Assembly: GCA_963764955.1 (NCBI GenBank)
Contig: CAVXVE010000007.1
Coordinates: 62,001 to 126,000, forward strand
DNA from: Roseiarcus sp963764955
GTDB taxonomy: Bacteria > Pseudomonadota > Alphaproteobacteria > Rhizobiales > Beijerinckiaceae
Direction of reading: 5' to 3'
Length of the DNA stretch: 64,000 nucleotides
Below, piece by piece: positions 25,830 to 39,969 of the stretch. Under the pieces are notes generated by a model that was given only the letters and a program-made list of their open reading frames with translations, searched no databases and had not been told where the DNA came from. The translations under genes were made by a program, and so were the position numbers. The first letter of the stretch is position 1; every line of letters starts with the position of its first letter.

Positions 25830-27224
25830 TCAAACTGCGAAAGCCCGCCGCTCCTTGCCGATCCAGCGCGACAACAGGAGGCCGGCGACGATGGCGAGGC
25901 CGGTCGCAAGCCCCATCCACACGCCGACCGCGCCGAGCGGGGTCAAGAAAGCCAGGGCGAGGCCGACCGGCGCGCCGATCGCCCAATAGCCGAGAAGGGC
26001 GATGACAAAGGGCCGCTTGGAATCGTGCAAGCCCCGCAGCATGTTGGCGAGGACGCACTGGCTCGCGTCGAAGATTTGGAAGACGGCCGCCACTTTGAGC
26101 AACGCGACGGCGATTGCCACGGCGCCCGCATTCTCCGACGCGTCGACATCGAGGAAGGGCGCGATCAGGAGCCTCGGGGCGACGATCATCGCGGTTGCGG
26201 ACAAGACCGCGTAGAGCAGCGTGAGGCCGAAGGCGCACCAGCCGGCGCGCGCGACCGCCCCGGCGTTGCGCGCCCCATAGGCGAGGCCGACCCTGACCGT
26301 CGCCGCCTGGCCCATGCCAAGCGGGACCATGAAAGCGATCGACGCAATCTGCAGGGCGGCGGTATGGGCTTCGAGCGCCGCCCGCCCGATGAGGCCCATC
26401 ACCATCGTCGCGGCGGAGAAGACGCCGACTTCGGCCAGGATCATCGCGCCCATCGGGAGACCGAGCCGCCATAGCGCGGAGAGTTCGGCCCGGGCGGGGC
26501 GCCAGGGCAGGGCGAACGGCCGAACGCGCTTGAGGCGCGGCTCGACGAACGAGGCCCCGAGCAGGATCAGGAACATCAGGGTCTGCGACATCGTGGTCGC
26601 AACGCCGGAGCCGACGATCCCGAGGCGCGGCATGCCAAGCTCGCCGAACACGAGGGCATAGTTGGCGAGGGCGTTGAAAGCCACGGCGACGAGGCCGGCG
26701 ACGAGGGTCGGGCGCGGCCGCTCGAGCGCGGAGAAGAGGCAGCGCGCGGTGACGAACAGAAGGTTCGGCAGCAGGCTCCACTGATAGCCGCGCATGTAGG
26801 TTCCGGCGTCGCGCGCAAGATCGGCCGGCTCGCCGATGGCCAGCAGAATCGGCTCGGTCTGCCAGAGGTAGACCCAGGCGGCGAGGGCGAGCGCGACAGC
26901 CGACAGGAGCGCCTGATGCGCGGAGCGGCGGAGCGCTTCGCCGCTCTCGCCTCCGCCGCTCTTCGCCGCCATGATCGGCGCCAGCGCCGCAACGACGCCG
27001 ATGCCGAGCACCATCACAGGCTGGAAGAGATTGAAGCCGAGCGCGCCAGCGGCGAGCGCGCGCGGCGACAGCCGGCCGAGCATGACGAAGTCGGTCGCGG
27101 TCATCGCATAGACCGCGACATTGGCGAGAACGATCGGCCAGCCGAGCGCGAGAGTCGCGACAAGCTCGCGCCTGAGCGAGCCGCTGGCGGCTGCCGTCGC
27201 TCTCGATTGCGGCGCGGCGGACAT
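25830..27224 (-). CDS. MATE-family efflux transporter
   Basis: This 464-residue inner-membrane protein has twelve predicted helices in two homologous halves, the normal MATE size. Landmarks are LGWPIVLANVAVYAMTATDFVMLG in helix 1-2, FNLFQPVMVLGIGVVAALAPI, YQWSLLPNLLFVTARCLFSALER before the centre, and LGMGQAATVRVGLAYG in the second half. MATE proteins use Na+ or H+ gradients to export drugs and cationic compounds. It is divergent from the OsmC gene. Confidence 0.88.
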   Translation of the reverse strand: MSAAPQSRATAAASGSLRRELVATLALGWPIVLANVAVYAMTATDFVMLGRLSPRALAAGALGFNLFQPVMVLGIGVVAALAPIMAAKSGGGESGEALRRSAHQALLSAVALALAAWVYLWQTEPILLAIGEPADLARDAGTYMRGYQWSLLPNLLFVTARCLFSALERPRPTLVAGLVAVAFNALANYALVFGELGMPRLGIVGSGVATTMSQTLMFLILLGASFVEPRLKRVRPFALPWRPARAELSALWRLGLPMGAMILAEVGVFSAATMVMGLIGRAALEAHTAALQIASIAFMVPLGMGQAATVRVGLAYGARNAGAVARAGWCAFGLTLLYAVLSATAMIVAPRLLIAPFLDVDASENAGAVAIAVALLKVAAVFQIFDASQCVLANMLRGLHDSKRPFVIALLGYWAIGAPVGLALAFLTPLGAVGVWMGLATGLAIVAGLLLSRWIGKERRAFAV

Positions 27225-27293
27225 TTTTTACCCATGGAGACGAGAGCCGCGGGTGATACCGGAGGGCCGAAGTCCGCGCAAACCTGGCATGAG

Positions 27294-27324
27294 TTGACAA
27301 AGTCTATTATATTAATAGTCTAAT
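27294..27324 (+). promoter_or_regulatory. Promoter with palindromic operator before OsmC gene
   Basis: A perfect -35 TTGACA at 27294-27299 is followed by AT-rich sequence; TAGTCT (16-bp spacing) or TCTAAT (19-bp) could be the -10. The spacer and -10 are covered by the palindrome CTATTA-TAT-TAATAG (27304-27318). A dimeric repressor such as a MarR/OhrR-type peroxide sensor would fit, but no such gene is in the window. Confidence 0.5.
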
Positions 27325-27354
27325 GTTGCTCAAGCGTGAGCGAGGGAGACAGAC

Positions 27355-27870
27355 ATGGCGCTCAAAGAGATCATCGTCGAGACGCAGGCCAGTCTGCGCG
27401 CCGACGCGGCCAACGCGAAAGCCGTCTTTTCGGTCGATTCGCGGCAGGTGGAGAATGTTCGCAGCGAGGTCAGGATCCGCCAGTTCGCGCTGACGGTCGA
27501 CGAGCCGCCCACGCTCGGCGGTTCGGACGCGGGCCCCAATCCGGTCGAGCTGGTGCTGGCGGCGCTCGCCACATGCCAGGAGATCACCTACCGCGCTTAT
27601 GCGACGGCGCTCGGAATCCCGCTCGACAGCGTCGCGGTCAAGCTCGACGGCGTTCTCGACTTGAGGGGATTTTTCGCCGTCGACGACCGCGTGCGTTCCG
27701 GCTTCACCGGGGTGCAGGGAACCGTGACCTTGAAGAGCCCGGCAAGCCCGGATGAGCTCAGGAAGCTCAAAGAGGTGGTTGACGCGCATTGCCCGGTTTT
27801 GGACATTCTTCGCGCTCCGGTTCCCGTGAAGCTCGAGCTTGCCGAAGTTCCGGTCGCGGCAGCCGCGTGA
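27355..27870 (+). CDS. OsmC/Ohr-family peroxide-reductase-like protein
   Basis: This 171-residue protein is of the OsmC-like (YhfA/SACOL1771) type. It carries the two redox cysteines C74 (in ALATCQEITYRAYA) and C146 (in VDAHCPVLDIL) that reduce organic hydroperoxides in this family. GGSDAGPNPVELVLAALATC is the conserved dimer-core motif. It starts at ATG 27355 with GGGAG upstream and has its own palindromic promoter. Confidence 0.85.
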   Translation: MALKEIIVETQASLRADAANAKAVFSVDSRQVENVRSEVRIRQFALTVDEPPTLGGSDAGPNPVELVLAALATCQEITYRAYATALGIPLDSVAVKLDGVLDLRGFFAVDDRVRSGFTGVQGTVTLKSPASPDELRKLKEVVDAHCPVLDILRAPVPVKLELAEVPVAAAA

Positions 27871-27887
27871 CCACCCGGGCGCCGCGT

Positions 27888-28678
27888 TCACCGAACCGTC
27901 TGGGCGATCCAGTCCAGCGTGTCGGCGAAGCGCTCGCCCAATGCGAGGTGGGCGCCGCCCTCGACTCGCCAGAATTCCTTGGGCGGATTGGCGAGCGCGA
28001 ACAGTTTCTCGCCGAAGCGGATCGGAACGACGCGGTCTTTCGTTCCGTGGACCACAAGCGTCGGCGCGCTCACCGACCCGATCAGCAAGTCGTTGCGGAA
28101 CGGGTCGCGGAGCAATGCGCGTACGGGCATGAACCAGTATGCGGCCGCCGCGACGTCGGCGATCGACGAATAGGGCGAGTTCGAGCACGAGCGCGCCAAC
28201 CTGTGTGGCGCGCGGCCAGCGCGACCGCGACCCCGGATCCGAGCGACTCCCCGAGAAGGACGATGCGCCCGGGCGCGACGCCGCTCGCGATCGCCGCCGC
28301 ATAGGCGGCTTCGCCGTCGAGCTTGAGTCCGCGCTCGCTGGGAGAACCGGTTGAACTCGCATAGCCGCGATACTCGATCGCCAGCAGGCCCATGCCCGCC
28401 TGCGCCAAAGCGCGAAAGCGCTCGAAGCGCAGGTCGATCCCGCCCGAGTTGCCATGAAAATAAAGGATCATCGGCAGCCCGGGCGCGGGCGCAATTCGCC
28501 ACGCGAGCAGGCTCTCCCCGTCCTCGGTCTTCAAACGCAGGATCTCGGCCTTGAGCCCGAGCGTCGCCGGATCGGCCTCGCCGGCGTCGCGCGGAAACAG
28601 GATCTTGCGCTGGCCGGCGTAAAGCCCAATCAGCACGATGGCGTAGAGCGCGATGAAGGCGATGACCGCGATCAGCAT
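27888..28678 (-). CDS. Membrane-anchored alpha/beta hydrolase (BEM46/YfhR-like), two indels
   Basis: The protein starts with a transmembrane anchor (MLIAVIAFIALYAIVLIGLY), then YFHGNSGGIDLRFERF (oxyanion-hole HGN) and the nucleophile elbow LLGESLGSGVAVALAARH. Two one-base indels at about 28198-28206 and 28171-28185 move it through three frames (VGALVLE, then PYSSIADVAAAAYWFMP). The last part contains VVHGTKDRVVPIRFGEKLF (acid) and EGGAHLALGE (His). Restored, it is about 262 residues. The fold suggests an esterase or lipase of unknown substrate. It ends convergent with the OsmC gene. Confidence 0.8.
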
Positions 28679-28712
28679 TTTGCGCCGAGCCCGGCGAGTC
28701 TCGACGCTAGGG

Positions 28713-30113
28713 TCAGTGCTGAAGCGCCTTCACGATCGCGTCGGTCATCTTCTTGGCGTCGCCGAACAGCATCAGCGTGTTGTCGCGAAAGAACAGTTCG
28801 TTCTCGACCCCGGCGTAGCCTGAGCCCATGCCGCGCTTGACGAACAGAACCGTCTTCGCCTTGTCGACGTCGAGCACCGGCATGCCGTAGATCGGCGACT
28901 TGGGGTCGGTTTTGGCGGCCGGGTTGGTGACGTCGTTCGCGCCGATGACATAAGCGACGTCGGCTTGCGGGAACTCGCTGTTGATGTCCTCGAGCTCGAA
29001 CACTTCGTCGTAAGGAACATTGGCCTCGGCGAGGAGCACGTTCATGTGGCCTGGCATGCGGCCGGCGACCGGATGGATCGCGTATTTGACCTCGACCCCG
29101 TTCTTCTTGAGCGAATCCGCCATCTCGCGCAAGCTGTGCTGCGCCTGCGCGACCGCCATGCCGTAGCCCGGCACGATGATCACCTTGGAGGCGTTCTTCA
29201 TCATGAAGGCCGCGTCTTCGGCCGAGCCCTGCTTGACCGGGCGGGTCTCCTTGTGGCCCTCGGCTCCGGCGACCTCGCCGCCCCAGCCGCCGAGGATGAC
29301 GGAAATGAAGGACCGGTTCATGCCCTTGCACATGATGTAGGACAGGATCGCGCCCGAGGAGCCGACCAGCGCGCCGGTGATGATGAGCGCCAGATTGCCG
29401 AGCGTGAAGCCGATGCCCGCCGCCGCCCAGCCGGAATAGGAATTGAGCATCGAGATGACGACCGGCATGTCGGCGCCGCCGATCGGAACGATGAGAAGCA
29501 CGCCGAGCGCCAGCGAAACGAGCGCGATCAGCCAGAAGAACGCCGGCGCCTGGGTGGCGTAGAAGAGCGCGATCAGGAGGATCAGCGCGACGCCGAGTCC
29601 GCCGTTGATCAAATGGCGTTGCGGCAGAAGGATCGGCGCGCCCGACATGCGCCCGTCGAGCTTGAGAAAAGCGATGATCGAGCCGGTGAAGGTGATCGCG
29701 CCGATCGCGAGCCCGAGCGACATCTCGATGATGCTGCCCGGATGAATGATGGCGCCGTCCTCGATGCCGAAGGCCTCGGGCGCGTAGAACGCTCCGGCGG
29801 CGACCAGCACCGCGGCCAGGCCGACCAGCGAATGGAACATCGCCACCAGCTGGGGCATCGCGGTCATGGCGATGGTGCGGGCGCGCCAGACCCCGATCGC
29901 GCCGCCGATCGCCACGCCGAGGATGATGAGCAGCCAGGAAAGCCCGCTCGAGGGCGGCCGGACCGCCAGCGTCGTCAGCACCGCGACGGCCATGCCGATC
30001 ATGCCGAAGCGGTTGCCCTGGCGGGAGGTCGCCGGCGAGGACAGTCCGCGCAGCGCGAGGATGAACAGAATGCCGGAGACGAGATAGAGCAGGGCGGCGA
30101 GGTTGGCGTTCAT
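28713..30113 (-). CDS. pntB: NAD(P) transhydrogenase subunit beta
   Basis: This 466-residue subunit has nine or so hydrophobic helices in the first 270 residues and a cytosolic NADP(H)-binding dIII domain at the end: VIIVPGYGMAVAQAQHSLREM, GRMPGHMNVLLAEANVPYDE, ADVAYVIGANDVTNPAAK and VFFVKRGMGSGYAGVEN-like NADP motifs. With PntAA and PntAB it couples proton inflow to hydride transfer from NADH to NADP+, supplying NADPH. It is the last gene of the operon, 6 bp after pntAB. Confidence 0.93.
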   Translation of the reverse strand: MNANLAALLYLVSGILFILALRGLSSPATSRQGNRFGMIGMAVAVLTTLAVRPPSSGLSWLLIILGVAIGGAIGVWRARTIAMTAMPQLVAMFHSLVGLAAVLVAAGAFYAPEAFGIEDGAIIHPGSIIEMSLGLAIGAITFTGSIIAFLKLDGRMSGAPILLPQRHLINGGLGVALILLIALFYATQAPAFFWLIALVSLALGVLLIVPIGGADMPVVISMLNSYSGWAAAGIGFTLGNLALIITGALVGSSGAILSYIMCKGMNRSFISVILGGWGGEVAGAEGHKETRPVKQGSAEDAAFMMKNASKVIIVPGYGMAVAQAQHSLREMADSLKKNGVEVKYAIHPVAGRMPGHMNVLLAEANVPYDEVFELEDINSEFPQADVAYVIGANDVTNPAAKTDPKSPIYGMPVLDVDKAKTVLFVKRGMGSGYAGVENELFFRDNTLMLFGDAKKMTDAIVKALQH

Positions 30114-30119
30114 GCGGCC

Positions 30120-30542
30120 TCAGCCCTTCTTCTTGTACATCGCGAGCATGCGCTCGGTGACCAGGAAGCCGCCGAAAATGTTGACCGAGGCGAGAATGAG
30201 CGCGATGAAGCCGACGAAGCGGGCGAAGACCGAACCGCTGTCGACCGCAGCGACGCCGACCGACAGCAAGGCGCCGACGACGATGACCGAGGAAATGGCG
30301 TTGGTCTCGGACATGAGCGGCGTATGCAGCGCGGGCGTCACCGACCAGACGACGTAATAGCCGACGAAGACGGCGAGCGCGAAGATGGCGAGCCTGAACA
30401 CGAACGGATCGATCGCGCCGCCGCTGGCCGCGTGGCCTGCCGCCGCGAGCTGGTCGCTATAGGCTTGCGCGGCTTGGGCCGCCTGCCGCGCGGCGTCCGC
30501 GGCGGCTCGGAGTTTTTCAATCGCGGCGTCGAGGTCGTCCAT
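30120..30542 (-). CDS. pntAB: NAD(P) transhydrogenase subunit alpha part 2 (membrane)
   Basis: This 140-residue subunit has an Ala-rich, charged N-terminal helix (DAAIEKLRAAADAARQAAQA) and three transmembrane helices: FVFRLAIFALAVFVGYYVVW, NAISSVIVVGALLSVG and RFVGFIALILASVNIFGGF. The final GGFLVTERMLAMYKKKG is a family signature. It supplies the membrane dIIa part that in E. coli is fused to PntA. Confidence 0.92.
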   Translation of the reverse strand: MDDLDAAIEKLRAAADAARQAAQAAQAYSDQLAAAGHAASGGAIDPFVFRLAIFALAVFVGYYVVWSVTPALHTPLMSETNAISSVIVVGALLSVGVAAVDSGSVFARFVGFIALILASVNIFGGFLVTERMLAMYKKKG

Positions 30543-30576
30543 CGGGTTCTCCGGCGCTCAAAGAGCGGGCAAGCGT

Positions 30577-31704
30577 TTATTGGGACAGAAAGGCGGGATG
30601 AACGATGGCGTCGCCGCGGGTCAGGCACGTCGCTTTGACGAGCTCGTCGTCCCAGTTGACCGCGAGCGACTTCGTTTCCTTGTCGATCAGCGTCTCGACG
30701 AAGGCGTAGAGATTGCGCGCATAGAGCGCCGAGGCGGAGGAGGGGATCCGCGTGACGTTGGAATAGCCGACAATCTTGACGCCGTTGTCGCTGAACGCCA
30801 GTTCGCCCAGCTTCGAGAGCTCGCAATTTCCGCCCCGCTCGACCGCGAGGTCGACGATGACCGAGCCCGCGCGCATCGACTTGACCATGTCGGCGCTGAC
30901 CAGACGCGGCGCCGGGCGGCCGGGAATCAAGGCGGTGGTGACGACGATGTCCTGCTTGGCGATATGCGAGGCGACGAGGTCGGCCTGTTTGGCCTTGTAG
31001 GCGTCGGACATCTCCTTTGCGTAGCCGCCCGCTGTTTCGGCCTGCTTGAACTCGTCGTCCTCGACGGCGACGAATTTCGCCCCGAGCGACTCGACCTGCT
31101 CCTTGGTCGCCGGGCGCACGTCGGTTGCGGTGACGACTGCGCCCAAGCGCCGGCCGGTGGCGATCGCCTGCAGGCCGGCGACGCCGACGCCCATGATGAA
31201 GAGCCTCGCCGCGGGGACCGTGCCGGCGGGCGTCATCATCATCGGAAGCGCCCGGCCATATTCGGCCGCGCCGTCGATCACTGCGCGATAGCCGGCCAGA
31301 TTGGCCTGGCTGGACAGCACGTCCATGACCTGAGCGCGCGTGATCCGCGGCAGAAGCTCCATGGCGAAGGCTGCGACCCCAGCTTTCGCCATCGCCTCGA
31401 TTTCTTCACGATGGCCATAGGGGTCCATCGTCGCGATGACGAGCGCGCCATGTTTGACCAAGCCAAGCTCCGTCGCGCTTGGCCGGCGAACCTTGAGCAC
31501 CAGATCCGCGCCGAGCGCTTCCTCGGCCGAGACGAGCCGCGCGCCCGCGGACTCATAGTCGGCGTCCGGAAAGCCAGCCTTGGCGCCAGCGCCATGCTCG
31601 ACTGCGACTTCGGCTCCGAGCCCGACAAATTTCTTGGCCGTCTCGGGGGTTGCTGCGACGCGGGTTTCGCTGGGGTCCGTTTCCGCCGGAACTCCAATCA
31701 GCAT
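30577..31704 (-). CDS. pntAA: NAD(P) transhydrogenase subunit alpha part 1 (NAD-binding)
   Basis: This 375-residue soluble dI subunit resembles alanine dehydrogenase: MLIGVPAETDPSETRVAATP at the start, KHGALVIATMDPYGHREEI, YRAVIDGAAEYGRALPMMMT, the NAD motif LFIMGVGVAGLQAIATGRRLGA and GSVIVDLAVERGGNCELS. It binds NAD(H) for hydride transfer to the dIII domain. I choose ATG 31704, with GGGGAGG upstream, over an earlier in-frame codon at 31776. It is the first gene of pntAA-pntAB-pntB. Confidence 0.93.
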   Translation of the reverse strand: MLIGVPAETDPSETRVAATPETAKKFVGLGAEVAVEHGAGAKAGFPDADYESAGARLVSAEEALGADLVLKVRRPSATELGLVKHGALVIATMDPYGHREEIEAMAKAGVAAFAMELLPRITRAQVMDVLSSQANLAGYRAVIDGAAEYGRALPMMMTPAGTVPAARLFIMGVGVAGLQAIATGRRLGAVVTATDVRPATKEQVESLGAKFVAVEDDEFKQAETAGGYAKEMSDAYKAKQADLVASHIAKQDIVVTTALIPGRPAPRLVSADMVKSMRAGSVIVDLAVERGGNCELSKLGELAFSDNGVKIVGYSNVTRIPSSASALYARNLYAFVETLIDKETKSLAVNWDDELVKATCLTRGDAIVHPAFLSQ

Positions 31705-31999
31705 GAGACCTCCCCCGCGAACGCCAAGCTTCATCTGACGGCCGATCGGCCGTTTCGCTCGCCGCTTGCCGAGCAAAGCCGGGAGCCGCCCCCGCGCCCG
31801 CGACAGCCTTAGAACATTGGCTCTCGCGCCGCAACGCGAGCAACGTCAAACATGAGGGGAAGAGGAAGCAAATGGCGACCGGGAGGAAGGTTCTCGAACA
31901 CGTGTTCCCGTGAAACGGCGAAAGGGAATAGACGGCCAGTCGCCGACCTATTTCATCGATCGCGACCTGGTTCGCCGCCGCAGGTAAAACGGCCGTCGT

Positions 32000-32368
32000 T
32001 CAGGCCCGCGCCACAGCTTCGGCCAGGCGATCGTTGGTCTTGTCGCGCACTTCCAGCGTCTCGAATTTGAGCAGTTCGCCTTCGGCCTCCTCCTGCGCGG
32101 CCTTCGCGTCCTCGATCTGACCCGCTAGCTCCGCAATCGAGCTCTTGAGGTTGTCGCGCCTGACCGAGGTCGCCCGCGCGTAGGTCGGATATGCGAAATG
32201 GCTCGGGTCGGCGATGCCTGCGCGCTTCTCTTCGTTGGCGATCTCGCGATCAAGGTCGCCGATCATGCGGGTAAACTCGGCCACCATCGTCTCGATCTGC
32301 CGAACCCGGCGGCGCTTCTCTTCAAGTTGAAAGCGCTTCAGACGGATAAGCGTGTCCCGCGACTTCAT
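32000..32368 (-). CDS. fliJ: Flagellar export protein FliJ-like
   Basis: This 122-residue, almost entirely helical protein begins MKSRDTLIRLKRFQLEEKRR and is dominated by charged heptads up to about residue 100, matching FliJ of rhizobia. FliJ is the central coiled-coil stalk of the flagellar export ATPase complex. The position next to ctrA is also seen in related genomes, where fliI is nearby; fliI is not in this window on either side. ATG 32368 is chosen because the family starts with this Lys/Arg-rich helix. Confidence 0.75.
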   Translation of the reverse strand: MKSRDTLIRLKRFQLEEKRRRVRQIETMVAEFTRMIGDLDREIANEEKRAGIADPSHFAYPTYARATSVRRDNLKSSIAELAGQIEDAKAAQEEAEGELLKFETLEVRDKTNDRLAEAVARA

Positions 32369-32947
32369 TCCGGCGCACTCCTTGACAAAACTCAACGCGA
32401 GAAGACGTCGCCGTCCTCTGGTCACGACTACGAGACGGCTGGACGATGCACGATGAAGGTTTCTCCTTTCTTACGTCAGGAGATGACCGGCCCGATGACC
32501 GCGCCGCCGAAGCCGATCGGCGGTTCGGGGCAAAATGGCGCGAAGCTGGCGCGTGGATTGTGGCGTTAGCACTTCGTTTACGCGGGTCGTTAACAATCAG
32601 GTCCGGGCCTCAGGGGCACGCACGGAACCGGGCGCTCGCAGGATTTCCATGGGGGGCTGGGGCGTCTCAACCCCGTCGCCGAACGGCGAGTCCAATGAAT
32701 CTGTTAGCGCGGGTTGTTGATGTGACGCGTTAATTTTTACCTTCGTGGAATACCGTTTCTTATCAAATTGTTACTAATATCATACCGGACGCGGTCAGGG
32801 GGCTTGCGCAAATGAATCAGGGTTTGTTAACCAATGCCGGTCAGTGTTCAATTCGAATCACCCAAAGGTCTCGCCGGCGAGATTTGGGCGTTGAAGCGAC
32901 GTACATAACCGCGGTCACGAAGCAATGGGCGAGGCGGGGAGCCTAAC
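32369..32947. other. Intergenic region between fliJ and ctrA
   Basis: The 580-bp divergent control region includes an AT-richer stretch from about 32725 to 32870. Two GANTC sites (GAATC at 32814-32818 and 32855-32859) lie 90-135 bp before ctrA, where CcrM methylation could influence transcription as in other alphaproteobacteria. GTTAAC occurs at about 32591 and 32826; I found no full TTAA-N7-TTAA CtrA box. No protein is supported here. Confidence 0.45.
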
Positions 32948-33649
32948 ATGCGGGTACTTTTGATCGAAGACGACACAGCGACCGCGCAGAGCATCGAACT
33001 GATGTTGAAGTCGGAGAACTTCAACGTCTATGTCACCGACCTCGGCGAGGAGGGCATCGACCTCGGCAAGCTTTATGATTACGACATCATCCTGCTCGAC
33101 CTGAATTTGCCCGACATGTCCGGCTATGAGGTGCTGCGCTCGCTCCGGGTCACCAAGATCAAGACGCCGATCCTCATTCTGTCCGGGATGGCCGGCATCG
33201 AGGACAAGGTCAAAGGACTCGGCCACGGCGCGGACGACTATCTGACGAAGCCGTTCCACAAGGACGAACTCGTCGCCCGCATTCACGCCATCGTGCGCCG
33301 TTCGAAGGGACATGCGCAGTCGGTCATCATCACGGGCGACCTGACGGTCAACCTCGATCAGAAGACCGTCGAAGTGGATGGAGCGCGGGTGCATCTGACC
33401 GGCAAGGAATATCAGATGCTGGAGCTGCTCTCGCTGCGCAAGGGCACGACGCTGACCAAGGAGATGTTTCTCAACCATCTCTACGGCGGCATGGACGAGC
33501 CGGAGCTCAAGATCATCGACGTCTTCATCTGCAAATTGCGCAAGAAGCTGGCGACGGCGTCGAGCGGGCGCAATTATATCGAGACGGTCTGGGGTCGCGG
33601 CTACGTCCTGCGCGAGCCCTCCCCGAACGACGACCGCATCCCGGCGTAA
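32948..33649 (+). CDS. ctrA: Cell-cycle response regulator CtrA
   Basis: CtrA is the essential or near-essential OmpR-type regulator that controls DNA replication, division, flagella and motility in alphaproteobacteria. The 233-residue protein has the receiver domain with acidic pocket IEDD (E7, D8, D9), phospho-acceptor D51 in LLDLNLPDMSG and K-loop YLTKPFHKDEL. The winged-helix DNA-binding domain carries GKEYQMLELLSLRKGTTLTK and IIDVFICKLRKKL, with GRGYVLREP at the end. It is very close to the classical CtrA sequence over the full length. Confidence 0.95.
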   Translation: MRVLLIEDDTATAQSIELMLKSENFNVYVTDLGEEGIDLGKLYDYDIILLDLNLPDMSGYEVLRSLRVTKIKTPILILSGMAGIEDKVKGLGHGADDYLTKPFHKDELVARIHAIVRRSKGHAQSVIITGDLTVNLDQKTVEVDGARVHLTGKEYQMLELLSLRKGTTLTKEMFLNHLYGGMDEPELKIIDVFICKLRKKLATASSGRNYIETVWGRGYVLREPSPNDDRIPA

Positions 33650-33683
33650 GGCGCCGGGTCGCGCGGACCCTGCCTCCAGCCAG

Positions 33684-35102
33684 CTACCGCGGCAGCACCG
33701 TCGAGCCCATGAGCGCCTCGTCGATGGCCGCGGCGCATTGGCGCCCTTCCCGGATCGCCCAGACGACCAGCGATTGGCCGCGCCGCATGTCGCCGCAGGC
33801 GAAGACCTTGGCGTGGGAGGAGGCGTAGCGGTTCGTGTCGGCTTCGACATTGCCCCGCCTGTCCAGCGCGACGCCAAGCTCGGACAGCATGCCATCCTTG
33901 ACCGGCGAGACGAATCCCATCGCCAGCAGCACGAGGTCTGCTCTCAGCGTGAAGTCGGTTCCCTCGATCGGCTTGAACTTGTCGTCGACGCGGGCGCATC
34001 TGAGGCCGGTCACGACGCCGTTCTCGCCTTCGAAGGCGAGGGTCGTCACCGCGAAATCGCGCTCGGCGCCTTCTTCGTGACTCGAGGAGGTGCGGAGCTT
34101 CAGAGGCCAATTCGGCCAGGTCAGGAGCTTGTCCTCCGCCTTGGGCGGCATCGGCATGATCTCGAGCTGAGTGACCTTGAGCGCTCCCTGACGGATCGAC
34201 GTGCCGATGCAGTCCGACCCGGTGTCGCCGCCGCCGATCACCACGACATGTTTGCCGCCCGCCAGAATCGGCTCGTTCGTGCCGACCGGCTCGCCGGACA
34301 CGCGCCGGTTCTGCTGCGGCAGAAAGTCCATCGCGAAGTGAACCCCAGCGAGGTCACGCCCCGGAGCTGTTAGATCGCGCGGCGCCTCGGCGCCCCCCGC
34401 GAGCGCGATGGCGTCATGGCTGTCGAGGATTTCCTTCGCGCTGATCGTATTGCCGACATGCGAATTGTAATGAAAGGTGACGCCTTCGGCCTCCATCTGC
34501 TCGATGCGGCGGTCGATGTGGCGCTTCTCCAGCTTGAAGTCCGGGATGCCATAGCGCAACAGGCCGCCCGCCTTGCCTTGCTTCTCGTAGACGTGAACGT
34601 CATGGCCGGCGCGCGCAAGCTGCTGGGCGCAAGCGAGGCCCGACGGCCCCGATCCGACGACGGCGATTTTCTTGCCGGTCCTGCGATCCGAGGGCTCCGG
34701 CTTCACCCATCCCTTCTCGAAAGCGCGGTCGATGATCGCGCATTCGATGGTCTTGATCGTGACCGGCGTGTCCTGGATGTTGAGCGTGCAGGACGCCTCA
34801 CAGGGCGCGGGGCAGACGCGGCCGGTGAATTCCGGAAAGTTGTTGGTCGAGAGCAGGTTGCGCGCCGCCTCCCGCCAATCGCCGCGATAGGCGAGGTCGT
34901 TCCAGTCGGGGATCTGGTTGTTGACCGGACAGCCGATGTGGCAATAGGGGATGCCGCAATTCATGCAGCGCGCCGCCTGATTGCGGGTCGCCTCTTCGCT
35001 CAGGGGCAGCATGAACTCGCGATAATGGCGGATTCGGTCGGAGGCCGGCGCATAACGCCGGTCCGCGCGATCGATCTCCAGAAATCCCGTGACCTTGCCC
35101 AT
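33684..35102 (-). CDS. gltD: Glutamate synthase small subunit
   Basis: This 472-residue subunit carries FAD, NADPH and iron-sulfur sites. It starts MGKVTGFLEIDRADRRY, then ARCMNCGIPYCHIGCPVNN and the second cluster VCPAPCEASC for Fe-S binding. The FAD motif is VVGSGPSGLACAQQLARAG and the NADPH motif VVIGGGDTGSDC. It passes electrons from NADPH to GltB for glutamate synthesis from glutamine and 2-oxoglutarate. I choose ATG 35102 over an upstream in-frame codon. gltB lies upstream on the same strand. Confidence 0.93.
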   Translation of the reverse strand: MGKVTGFLEIDRADRRYAPASDRIRHYREFMLPLSEEATRNQAARCMNCGIPYCHIGCPVNNQIPDWNDLAYRGDWREAARNLLSTNNFPEFTGRVCPAPCEASCTLNIQDTPVTIKTIECAIIDRAFEKGWVKPEPSDRRTGKKIAVVGSGPSGLACAQQLARAGHDVHVYEKQGKAGGLLRYGIPDFKLEKRHIDRRIEQMEAEGVTFHYNSHVGNTISAKEILDSHDAIALAGGAEAPRDLTAPGRDLAGVHFAMDFLPQQNRRVSGEPVGTNEPILAGGKHVVVIGGGDTGSDCIGTSIRQGALKVTQLEIMPMPPKAEDKLLTWPNWPLKLRTSSSHEEGAERDFAVTTLAFEGENGVVTGLRCARVDDKFKPIEGTDFTLRADLVLLAMGFVSPVKDGMLSELGVALDRRGNVEADTNRYASSHAKVFACGDMRRGQSLVVWAIREGRQCAAAIDEALMGSTVLPR

Positions 35103-35257
35103 CTCGCTACCCCAGAGCCCGGTCGCCGCAACGGATCCCGCAGGCCGAGCTCCGACCCGCTTCAATAAGGCCCCAGCTCTATCTTGCAAGAACTTTGCCG
35201 GCCGCGTCCCCGATGATTGAGGCTCGCCGTGGGCGCGGCCCGGCTCGTGAGTCCGCC

Positions 35258-39969
<4,712 letters not shown>

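Noticed and set aside
27307..28455. 382-codon minus frame across the OsmC gene
   Set aside because: It is antisense to OsmC and only a short stretch (VGALVLE) belongs to the frameshifted alpha/beta hydrolase.
28965..30638. 557-codon open frame antisense to pntB/pntAB
   Set aside because: It is a GC-driven shadow of highly conserved transhydrogenase genes; composition is Arg/Asp/His-rich without any domain.
32720..32947. CtrA autoregulatory box upstream of ctrA
   Set aside because: GTTAAC and TTAACC occur but no TTAA-N7-TTAA pair with correct spacing.
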